A DNA stretch of 34,120 bases from Candidatus Melainabacteria bacterium (GTDB taxonomy: Bacteria > Cyanobacteriota > Vampirovibrionia > LMEP-6097). Shown piece after piece: positions 26,468 through 34,120 of this stretch. Each line of letters starts with the position of its first letter. The first letter of the stretch is position 1. Below the pieces are notes generated by a model. It saw only the letters and a list, made by a program, of their open reading frames with translations, was not told where the DNA came from and did no database searches. The position numbers and the translations under genes are program-made. The stretch covers positions 1-34,120 of the forward strand of contig JABHOV010000069.1 in NCBI GenBank assembly GCA_018695135.1, given 5' to 3'.

Positions 26468-29400
26468 TTAATGTACTTGCCTAGCAGCAAGATAGCTCGC
26501 TGTAATTTTCTGGAAATCGCAATCACCAATTGGCTTCACTATGACAAATTGTTTCAATTTATTTTCGAAATCATCCAAAACAGACTGAGCCCAGCCGCTA
26601 CCAGTCTCTTGAACAAAGTCTTTAAGTGCAATTTGTAAAAAAGCTCCGTGCTCACTAACAAGATTTGTAATCTCAATACCTTCGTAATTTATTCTCTTAT
26701 TAAACTTGCCATCAATATCATAGACAAGTGCAATTCCGCCGGTCATTCCAGCAGCAAAATTGATTCCTGTTTCACCAAGTACTACAACTACTCCGCCTGT
26801 CATATACTCACAGCAATGATCACCAACTCCTTCTAGAATTGCAATCGCACCAGAATTTCTAATAGCAAACCTCTCTCCTGCTTGCCCGCTCAAATAAAGC
26901 TTGCCGCCAGTGGCACCATAGAGACAGCCATTACCTGCAATTGGAGTATCTTGTGAAGCATAACAATGCCCCCTCGGTGGGTAGATCACGATCTTACCGC
27001 CAGCCATACCTTTACCAACATAATCATTGGCATCTCCTTCAAGATACAAATCAAGTCCGTTAATATTCCAAACCCCAAAACTCTGTCCAGCTGAGCCATT
27101 GAATCTAAAGCTAAGTTGAGATTTAGTGAGTCCTTGATTAGCATATCTTCTTGCAATCTCACCTGAGATCAATGCAGCAATAGAACGATCTGTGTTTTGT
27201 ATTGAATATTCTAGTTCTAAAGAAGTTTCGTTCTCAATGGCGTCCTTGGCGTCACGAAGCATTCTATTTGCAAGTATTGCTTTGTCAAAAGGATCATTTT
27301 TATCCTGCGTGCAGTAACGAGCTTTATCAAGCATCTCATCGGCAATCTGTGTAAATACTCCAAGGGAGAGGTTTTTTTGCTTCTCTGTTATTCCAGGAAG
27401 AAGCTCAAGAAATTCTGTTCTGCCAATAATTTCCTCAATAGATTTGACTCCAAGCTTTGCAAGTATTTCCCTAACTTCCATTGCCACAAAGCGGAGGTAA
27501 GCCTCAGCATGATCAGGTGCTCCCTTGTAGTACTTCTCTCTCAGGCTCGGGTCTTGAGTTGCAATCCCGGTAGGGCAAGTGTTCAAGTGACAAATTCTCA
27601 AAAAACGACAACCCAAAGAAACCAAAACTGCTGTGCCAAATCCATAAAGCTCAGCCCCTAAGATAGCTGCCTTGACTACATCCATGCCCACTTTGAAACC
27701 GCCATCAACTTGCAAACGCACTTTGCTTCTTAAATTATTCTTTCTAAGGACAAAATTAGTTTCAGCTAATCCAAGCTCCCAAGGTATACCAGCATAACGA
27801 ATTGAAGAAACCGGACTAGCTCCAGTACCGCCATCATGTCCGGCAATAGTAATAGAATCAGCATAAGTCTTTGCAACACCCGTTGCAACCGTCCCGACAC
27901 CAGCTCCGGCAACTAGCTTGACTGAGACAAGTGCTGTAGGATTGATTTGTTTAAGATCAAAAATCAATTGCGCCAAATCTTCAATTGAATAAATATCATG
28001 GTGCGGTGGTGGTGAAATCAAAGTGGTACCAGGCTTGGTATAGCGCAACTTGGCAATCATTTCATTCACCTTGAAACCAGGCAACTGACCGCCTTCACCG
28101 GGCTTGGCTCCTTGGGAGATCTTGATCTGCAACTCATCAGCATTAACCAGATATTCAGGTGTAACACCAAATCGTCCAGAAGCGACTTGTTTAATACGGG
28201 AGTTTTTTTCTGTCTTGAATCTAACGGGATCTTCACCACCTTCTCCAGAATTGGATTTGCCACCAAGCCGGTTCATGGCAATAGCAATAGCTTCATGCGC
28301 TTCAGGTGAGATTGCCCCAAGCGACATCGCAGCTGATGAAAAGCGCTTGGTAATTGCTTCTATCGGTTCAACTTCATCAATAGAGAGTGCTTGATCTGAA
28401 TATTTCAACTTGAATAAATCTCGAAGAGCAGTAATTGGTTTTTGAGCAAGTAGACTAGAGAATTCTTTGTACTTGGTATAATCATTGGAACTTGCTGCTG
28501 CTCTAAGTGCATTAATGACATCAGGATTAAAAATATGATATTCGGTCTTGGGTCTAAACTTGATGAGCCCGCCGTATTCTAAGTCTTTGAGCGGATCCCA
28601 AGCAGCTTGACTAAGTGATCTAGCGTCTTTTTCTAAATCATCAAAACTCGCTCCCTGAATGCGGCTGATAGTACCAGGAAAACAAAGATCAATAACTTCC
28701 TCATGAATACCAATGGCTTCAAAAAGCTGGGCACCTCTATAACTATTAATAGTAGAAATTCCCATTTTGGAAAGGATTTTCATCAAGCCATTATTAAGTC
28801 CTTCACGATAAATTTCCATTAAGGCAACAGTGTCGTCAGTCTTGATCTCATTTCGTTGAGCCATAAAATAAAGCTCTTGATAAGCAAGGTAAGGATAGAT
28901 GACAGTCGCACCAAAGCCAACAAGGGCAGCACAATGATGAGCATCTCTTACTGTACCAGTTTCAACACTTAAATTAGCATCGCTGCGCAAACCCTCTTTG
29001 CAAAGCCTTGCATTAATAGCACCAACAGCTAGCAAAGCATGAATAGGAACGCGATTACGCTTGATGCGCCTATCTGTAATAAAGAGCATGAGTTTACCAT
29101 TCCTAACAGCTTCCTCAGCTTTGTCACAAATCTTGACTATGGCATCTTTGAGATTACTTGATTCATGATAGGTGATATCAATAGTTTCATAGCTAAAATT
29201 CTGATCATCCGGTTGCAACAATAATTTAAAGGTTGATCTAGAGATCACCGGAGAACGAACTTCAATTTTGTAGGCATTTTCAGAACTGTCAACAAAGGGA
29301 TTGGCTTCCTTGCCAAGGCAAGTAGAAAGTGACATCACTCGTTTTTCTCGAATTGGATCAATCGCCGGATTAGTTACCTGAGCAAATTGCTGCCTAAAAT

Positions 29401-30925
29401 ATTCATAAAGCGGGCGCACTTTCTCTGAAAGTACAGCCAGCGGAGTATCATCTCCCATCGAACTCGTCGCTTCTGCTCCGTTCTCTGCAAGCGGCTTGAG
29501 GATTTGGGTTCTTTCTTCATGAGTCAATTGAAATTGCTTTTCATAGATCTTTAGTTCGTGCTCAAAAATAGGATCACAGCCGGGCTTCTCTTCAATAAAG
29601 TCAGGTCTATATTGCTTAGAAAAACTAGCAACCCAACTCTTGTATTCTTTGTTTTTAGTAAGATGTTTGTTGACTTCTGCTTGTCTCAAAATTGTACCTT
29701 GCTTAAAGTCAATTGCAAGTATTGAACCAGGCTTAATGCGACCTTTCTCTATAACATCAGCATCATTATAGTCATAGACACCAATCTCAGAAGCAACAGT
29801 AATGGTTCTATCTTTGGTGATCACATAGCGAGCCGGTCTCAATCCATTCTTATCAAGCGCACAAACGGCATAGTCACCATCTGTAAGCACTAAGGCTGCT
29901 GGTCCGTCCCATGGGTCCATAAATGAAGCATAAAACTCATAAAAAGATCTTAAATCAGGTTCCATCAACTCATCATTTTGCCAAGCTGGTGGAATCAAAA
30001 TAGTAATTGCTTTGATGATATCCATACCAATCATCAAGAGACCTTCAAGCATATTATCGAGGCTCAATGAATCAGAACCGGTTTTGGAAACTAATGGCAA
30101 AAGCTCATGAAAATTGGGTATCAAAGGAGTTTGATACTTGGACTCCCTTGAATAAGACCAATTGCGATTACCTTTGATGGTATTGATTTCACCATTGTGC
30201 GCTAGGTACCTAAATGGCTGAGCAAGTTTCCACATCGGAAAAGTATTTGTAGAAAACCTTTGGTGATAAAGACAAAGCGAAGTCTTAAAGCGCTGATCTG
30301 CCAGGTCTGGGAAGAACTTATTTAAGTTATGAGGCATCAATAAGCCTTTGTAGGAGAGGGTTTTACAAGAGCAACTGGCAATATAAAAATCCGGTTGTCT
30401 GTCACCTAAGCCAATCCTTGTTTTTCTTCTTGCGATATAAAGTTTGCGATCAAGTTCCTTCTCATCAATCTCTGCATTTTCTTGATTTGGTTTAACAAAG
30501 ACTTGCATAAAACGAGGAATCGATTCAAGTGCTTCTTGTCCACAATAGCTCTCATCAACGGGTACTAATCTCTCCCACAAAACTTCAAGACCAACTGTTT
30601 TAAGTTCTTTGCGTAACCAAGAAAGCCCACTAGAAGCAATAGCTTGATCACGGTTGACGAATGCTGATATCACAGCATACTGCTCTGGCAGCTCAATGTT
30701 GTTTTCTGAAGCTATTTCTCGGAAAAACTCTTTGGGCATTTTCACCAAGATCCCACAACCATCACCAGTGATGCCATCAGGTGCGACCGCTCCTCGATGT
30801 GTCAACCTCGTGAGTGAAGTGATAGCAGTTTCAAGCAAATCATGTGATTGCTTGTCGTCGATATTGGCTATCAAACCAAAACCACAATTATCTCTTTCAA
30901 ATTCAGGGTGGTAAAGCGAGGGCAT
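26468..30925 (-). CDS. gltB: Glutamate synthase large subunit
   Basis: Class II GATase Cys at CGFGLIA; PGEGGQLPGFKVNEMIAKLRYTKPGTTLISPPPHHDIYSIEDLAQLI; AGHDGGTGASP; CHLNTCPTGIATQD; C-terminal GXGXG domain GAGGKI-like repeats. Confidence 0.98.
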   Translation of the reverse strand: MPSLYHPEFERDNCGFGLIANIDDKQSHDLLETAITSLTRLTHRGAVAPDGITGDGCGILVKMPKEFFREIASENNIELPEQYAVISAFVNRDQAIASSGLSWLRKELKTVGLEVLWERLVPVDESYCGQEALESIPRFMQVFVKPNQENAEIDEKELDRKLYIARRKTRIGLGDRQPDFYIASCSCKTLSYKGLLMPHNLNKFFPDLADQRFKTSLCLYHQRFSTNTFPMWKLAQPFRYLAHNGEINTIKGNRNWSYSRESKYQTPLIPNFHELLPLVSKTGSDSLSLDNMLEGLLMIGMDIIKAITILIPPAWQNDELMEPDLRSFYEFYASFMDPWDGPAALVLTDGDYAVCALDKNGLRPARYVITKDRTITVASEIGVYDYNDADVIEKGRIKPGSILAIDFKQGTILRQAEVNKHLTKNKEYKSWVASFSKQYRPDFIEEKPGCDPIFEHELKIYEKQFQLTHEERTQILKPLAENGAEATSSMGDDTPLAVLSEKVRPLYEYFRQQFAQVTNPAIDPIREKRVMSLSTCLGKEANPFVDSSENAYKIEVRSPVISRSTFKLLLQPDDQNFSYETIDITYHESSNLKDAIVKICDKAEEAVRNGKLMLFITDRRIKRNRVPIHALLAVGAINARLCKEGLRSDANLSVETGTVRDAHHCAALVGFGATVIYPYLAYQELYFMAQRNEIKTDDTVALMEIYREGLNNGLMKILSKMGISTINSYRGAQLFEAIGIHEEVIDLCFPGTISRIQGASFDDLEKDARSLSQAAWDPLKDLEYGGLIKFRPKTEYHIFNPDVINALRAAASSNDYTKYKEFSSLLAQKPITALRDLFKLKYSDQALSIDEVEPIEAITKRFSSAAMSLGAISPEAHEAIAIAMNRLGGKSNSGEGGEDPVRFKTEKNSRIKQVASGRFGVTPEYLVNADELQIKISQGAKPGEGGQLPGFKVNEMIAKLRYTKPGTTLISPPPHHDIYSIEDLAQLIFDLKQINPTALVSVKLVAGAGVGTVATGVAKTYADSITIAGHDGGTGASPVSSIRYAGIPWELGLAETNFVLRKNNLRSKVRLQVDGGFKVGMDVVKAAILGAELYGFGTAVLVSLGCRFLRICHLNTCPTGIATQDPSLREKYYKGAPDHAEAYLRFVAMEVREILAKLGVKSIEEIIGRTEFLELLPGITEKQKNLSLGVFTQIADEMLDKARYCTQDKNDPFDKAILANRMLRDAKDAIENETSLELEYSIQNTDRSIAALISGEIARRYANQGLTKSQLSFRFNGSAGQSFGVWNINGLDLYLEGDANDYVGKGMAGGKIVIYPPRGHCYASQDTPIAGNGCLYGATGGKLYLSGQAGERFAIRNSGAIAILEGVGDHCCEYMTGGVVVVLGETGINFAAGMTGGIALVYDIDGKFNKRINYEGIEITNLVSEHGAFLQIALKDFVQETGSGWAQSVLDDFENKLKQFVIVKPIGDCDFQKITASYLAARQVH

Positions 30926-31078
30926 TATTAGTCAATATTAGCATTCCAGAAGAGAGATCTTTTCATGATCCAGTGATTACGCAATACTAAAATCCTTCCT
31001 TCGAGGTCTAGCTATAGCTACTGTTATCAGTGATAGCCCAACTCTATTTGCAATATCATGAATCCTTGTTAGGATATA

Positions 31079-31468
31079 GTGAGGTTAAACATGACACTAT
31101 ATCTATTTAAAGTTATCGGTTTATATTTTTTGATCATAGGACTCTCAGTTCTAATCAACCCTAAGATATACAAACAACTAATCAAGGAGCTAAGTGGACC
31201 AAGCTCTTTACTCAAGTTTGTCTTTGGATTCATTGCATTGGTGATTGGTATTTTGATGGTCACTGCACACAATAGCTGGAACAACTTTGCTGAAATTCTT
31301 GTTAGCCTCTATGGCTGGATATCGTTGATCAAAGGTGCAACATTACTTACAATGCCAGAGATCTATAGAAAACTAATCAGCAAACTTCATAATGACCAAT
31401 ACCTCAACTATACTGGTATCTTTTACCTAGTTTTGGGTCTGTATATTACTTATTCCAGTTTTGCTTAA
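31079..31468 (+). CDS. Hypothetical integral membrane protein
   Basis: 129 aa, four hydrophobic segments. Confidence 0.6.
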   Translation: MRLNMTLYLFKVIGLYFLIIGLSVLINPKIYKQLIKELSGPSSLLKFVFGFIALVIGILMVTAHNSWNNFAEILVSLYGWISLIKGATLLTMPEIYRKLISKLHNDQYLNYTGIFYLVLGLYITYSSFA

Positions 31469-31537
31469 GAACACGCTGTAAATAGAATCGATTAATCTTA
31501 TCGCCTTAATTACAAAAACTCTACTAAAATTAGTCTA

Positions 31538-31987
31538 GTGCTAACAACTTTAAAATTACTCATACCAGTATTTATTCCTTCTTGGCAGTTTTTTAATAAG
31601 ATCGCAGCTTCACCACGCATTGAATTTACCATGCAGGCTACTGCAGAAAAACAAACTGATAACTGGCAAGAGTTTTCCCGTAGACCCAAACAGCGATCAT
31701 TACTGACTATAATCAAGAGTATTTTTTATAATCCACAATGGAATGAATCACTCTTTATGACGACTTGCGCCGAACGATTAATAAGCAATCCAACTGAGCA
31801 AGCTAGTCAAGAAATAATAAAACGCATCAAGGCTGAGCTGGAACTAAGGCAAGTTAATTTGAGCAGGACTCCATACTTGCAATTCAGATTAGTTTTTGTA
31901 AGCAGAGAAGGCAACAAATTACAAGAAGATATTCTATTTATTTCAGAGCTAGAGAAGCTTGAGGAGCCTGATCATGAGCCTAATTGA
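31538..31987 (+). CDS. Hypothetical protein, partner of the following HTTM-like gene
   Basis: 149 aa, GTG start; 3' end overlaps the next ORF. Confidence 0.6.
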   Translation: MLTTLKLLIPVFIPSWQFFNKIAASPRIEFTMQATAEKQTDNWQEFSRRPKQRSLLTIIKSIFYNPQWNESLFMTTCAERLISNPTEQASQEIIKRIKAELELRQVNLSRTPYLQFRLVFVSREGNKLQEDILFISELEKLEEPDHEPN

Positions 31988-32654
31988 AGCAATTCGTTTA
32001 ACGGAAATATTCTTGGCGATCGCCTTGCTCCAGCAAAGTCTTGAGCACTTGCGTACCGCGCAAGATGAGCGAAAACTATTCATCCCTAGAATAATTCTAA
32101 GTATTCTACTCTTGCTTGGTTTGTGGACACCATGGATTTGTGTACTACTGTTGATTCAGGCACTCATAATTCTCAAACACTTTGATGGTCCTTACAATGG
32201 CGGTAGCGATCGCATGAGCCTACTTATATTGTCTTGCCTGTGTTTAATTAATTTCATGCCGTCATCACAGCTGCAAGGCTATGTTTTAGGATATTTAGCC
32301 TTGCAAGTTCTCTTGTCATATTTTGCTGCAGGCTGCTGCAAATTTATTAATAGAGAGTGGTGGAGCGGGCGAGCTCTGCAAGATTTGTTTCGGTTTTCTG
32401 CTTATCCAGCTAGTCAAGATTTGAGGTCATTGGCGGATCATCCCAAAGTCCTACTCTTTGCATCTTGGATTAGTATCCTATTTGAGTTACTGTTTCCCTT
32501 GACCTTGTTAAACCAAAATCTATTGATTATTGGATTATTGGCTGCCTTAACTTTTCATTTAACTAATGCTTATTTATTTGGACTCAACCGATTTGTTTGG
32601 GCTTGGATTGCTGCCTATCCTGCGCTTTTCTGGTTGCAAGGGCAGCTTATTTGA
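31974..32654 (+). CDS. Polytopic membrane protein, HTTM-like (vitamin K-dependent carboxylase-like fold)
   Basis: DGPYNGGSDRM, YFAAGCCKFINREWWSGRALQDL, LFELLFPL, LTNAYLFGLNRFVWAWIAAYPAL; start set to ATG 31974. Confidence 0.55.
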   Translation: MSLIEAIRLTEIFLAIALLQQSLEHLRTAQDERKLFIPRIILSILLLLGLWTPWICVLLLIQALIILKHFDGPYNGGSDRMSLLILSCLCLINFMPSSQLQGYVLGYLALQVLLSYFAAGCCKFINREWWSGRALQDLFRFSAYPASQDLRSLADHPKVLLFASWISILFELLFPLTLLNQNLLIIGLLAALTFHLTNAYLFGLNRFVWAWIAAYPALFWLQGQLI

Positions 32655-32680
32655 CAACGGGCTCGTCGACCCCGATGCCC

Positions 32681-32711
32681 TTGACAAACGATTGTACTAT
32701 TTAGTACAATC
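32681..32711 (+). promoter_or_regulatory. Sigma70-like promoter with overlapping 22-bp operator for the GST-TetR operon
   Basis: TTGACA - 18 bp - TACAAT; perfect palindrome GATTGTACTA-TT-TAGTACAATC at 32690..32711. Confidence 0.8.
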
Positions 32712-32738
32712 ATGCTTGTGCAAAACAAAAGGAGTTTT

Positions 32739-33383
32739 ATGCTAAAAATATACGGAAACAAAATATCATTTAAAGTAAACAAAGTTAGGTTCGTTGCCAA
32801 CTATTTAGGATTAGAGAATGAACTAATCATGTTAAACCCAATGCAAGGTGACATGAAAACGGAGGAATACCTCAAGATCAATCCGGTTGGTAAGATGCCA
32901 GCTATTATTGACGGAGATTTCAAGCTTAGTGAGAGTGGTGCGATCATTAGATACTTAGCAGCAAAGGCAAAGTCTGACTTATATCCAGAAGATATTGAAA
33001 AAAGAGCAGTAGTTGATCAGTGGATAGATTTTGGTACTCAACATGTCGGCGCAGCACTTATCAAAGTATTTTTTAATACCGTCATCTACAAAGTATTAGG
33101 AGCTGACAAAGATGAGAAATCACTCGCTGAAGGTAGAGACTGGGCTGTTAATAGATTCTTGCCAATCGTTGATCAGCAATTAGCAGAGAATGAATTTCTT
33201 TGCGGCAGCAAGATTAGTCTTGCTGATCTGAATTTATTGGCTTATATCGAAATGGTAGAACCATGTCAAATAGACTTGAGTGCATTTGCCAATATTAGTA
33301 AATGGAGCAATCATTTAAGATCCCAAGATTTCTACACCCAGTGTCACAAAAACTATAGTGATGTTTTAATGGCAATGAAATAG
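32739..33383 (+). CDS. Glutathione S-transferase family protein
   Basis: RBS AAAGGAG before ATG 32739; MLKIYGNKISFKVNKVRFVANYLGL...NPVGKMPAIIDGDFKLSESGAIIRYLA. Confidence 0.92.
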   Translation: MLKIYGNKISFKVNKVRFVANYLGLENELIMLNPMQGDMKTEEYLKINPVGKMPAIIDGDFKLSESGAIIRYLAAKAKSDLYPEDIEKRAVVDQWIDFGTQHVGAALIKVFFNTVIYKVLGADKDEKSLAEGRDWAVNRFLPIVDQQLAENEFLCGSKISLADLNLLAYIEMVEPCQIDLSAFANISKWSNHLRSQDFYTQCHKNYSDVLMAMK

Positions 33384-33392
33384 GAGTAATTC

Positions 33393-33971
33393 ATTAGTAA
33401 GACACGACAAAAAATTATTGATACAGCATTTAACCTTTTTCACAAAAAAGGTATAAATGCTGTGAGTGTCGATGAGATTTTGGAAGAATCCGGGACTGGT
33501 AAAGGGCAGTTTTATCATTATTTCAAAGCAAAGGAAGGCTTGATAGAAGCAGTCATTGACAATTTTGATAGCTTCATGAAATCAGCTGATTGTCCTATCA
33601 AACATGATATTCAGTCTTGGAAGGACTTAGAAACTTTTCTCAAGTATTTTATCCAAGCAACAAAAGGATTTGATCAACCTCGTGCATGCCCTATGGGGAT
33701 GATTGGTACTGGTTTAGATGATGATCAATCAGGACTAAGGGACAAAATCAATGATGTATTAGATTATTCCAAAAGTGCACTAATAAAATTCTTTAATCAA
33801 GCAAAAAAGAATGGTGAATTTAATCAAGTGGTGAATTCAGAGATGCTTGCTGATTTTTGCCAATCCATGATTCAAGGCGGTTTAGTACTCGCCAAAATCA
33901 GGAAAGACGTTCGACCATTAGAAAATACAGTTAAGCACGTTCTTAAATATCTTAAGTCACTTAGAGCTTGA
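33393..33971 (+). CDS. TetR/AcrR-family transcriptional regulator (apparent ATT start)
   Basis: (I/M)SKTRQKIIDTAFNLFHKKGINAVSVDEILEESGTGKGQFYHYFKAKEGLIEAVID; AGGAG 6 nt upstream; no ATG/GTG/TTG in frame before 33462. Confidence 0.85.
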   Translation: MSKTRQKIIDTAFNLFHKKGINAVSVDEILEESGTGKGQFYHYFKAKEGLIEAVIDNFDSFMKSADCPIKHDIQSWKDLETFLKYFIQATKGFDQPRACPMGMIGTGLDDDQSGLRDKINDVLDYSKSALIKFFNQAKKNGEFNQVVNSEMLADFCQSMIQGGLVLAKIRKDVRPLENTVKHVLKYLKSLRA

Positions 33972-34120
33972 TTGTCATTTTCATCCTTGATATTCATAGA
34001 ATTAGAGAATTAGGGGCCGCGTCTACACAATTCACTTTTTTAAATAATTTCTTAAAAACAACGATCTACCTCTAACAAACTTTTAGCAAGTTTCTTGTCT
34101 ATTACGGTCTTTCCTCTCAA

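Noticed and set aside
32029-32070. CTTGCG-taccg-CGCAAG hairpin in the HTTM-like gene
   Set aside because: Only 6-bp arms inside coding sequence; not distinguishable from chance.

Overview
The window is a gene-dense, AT-rich bacterial chromosome segment with no rRNA, recognisable tRNA, CRISPR array or prophage. It resembles a non-photosynthetic cyanobacterial relative (Melainabacteria/Vampirovibrionia-like), but that placement is a low-confidence inference from gene content.

Recognisable genes: lpdA (truncated at the window edge), lipA and a lipoate/octanoate ligase; a 2OG-Fe(II) oxygenase-like protein; an ArsC-like protein; an MprF-C-like protein; fabI; a protoglobin divergent from a Crp/Fnr regulator; a DEAD-box helicase; class III alcohol dehydrogenase; an EEP-fold protein; a SulP transporter; isoaspartyl peptidase; a MerR regulator; a GDPD-like protein; a glutamate-5-kinase-like protein; a GNAT-nitrilase fusion; gltB; an HTTM-like protein; and a GST/TetR pair.

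Strongest unusual observations:
(1) An unlisted 40-aa exported Cys-rich peptide (mature part ~AACACGLCTCGSCTCG, 22066..22188 -) has its own RBS, a terminator and a ZntR-type 20-bp-spacer promoter/palindrome, divergent from a MerR regulator.
(2) A REP-associated (Y1) transposase gene is split just before its HYH motif by ~155 bp carrying two REP-like hairpins. The gene is bracketed by a perfect 22-bp inverted repeat whose right copy encodes the protein C-terminus.
(3) Two tandem AAA-loop hairpins are translated in frame inside an EEP-fold protein that has also lost several catalytic residues.
(4) A palindrome-riddled pseudogene lies at 12468..13440.
(5) A 20-bp perfect Fnr-type palindrome sits between a protoglobin gene and a Crp/Fnr regulator with four N-terminal Cys. 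A 19/20 copy lies inside the lipoate ligase gene.
(6) A TetR gene appears to need an ATT start codon.

No database searches or computations were run. All family calls are from motif recognition.
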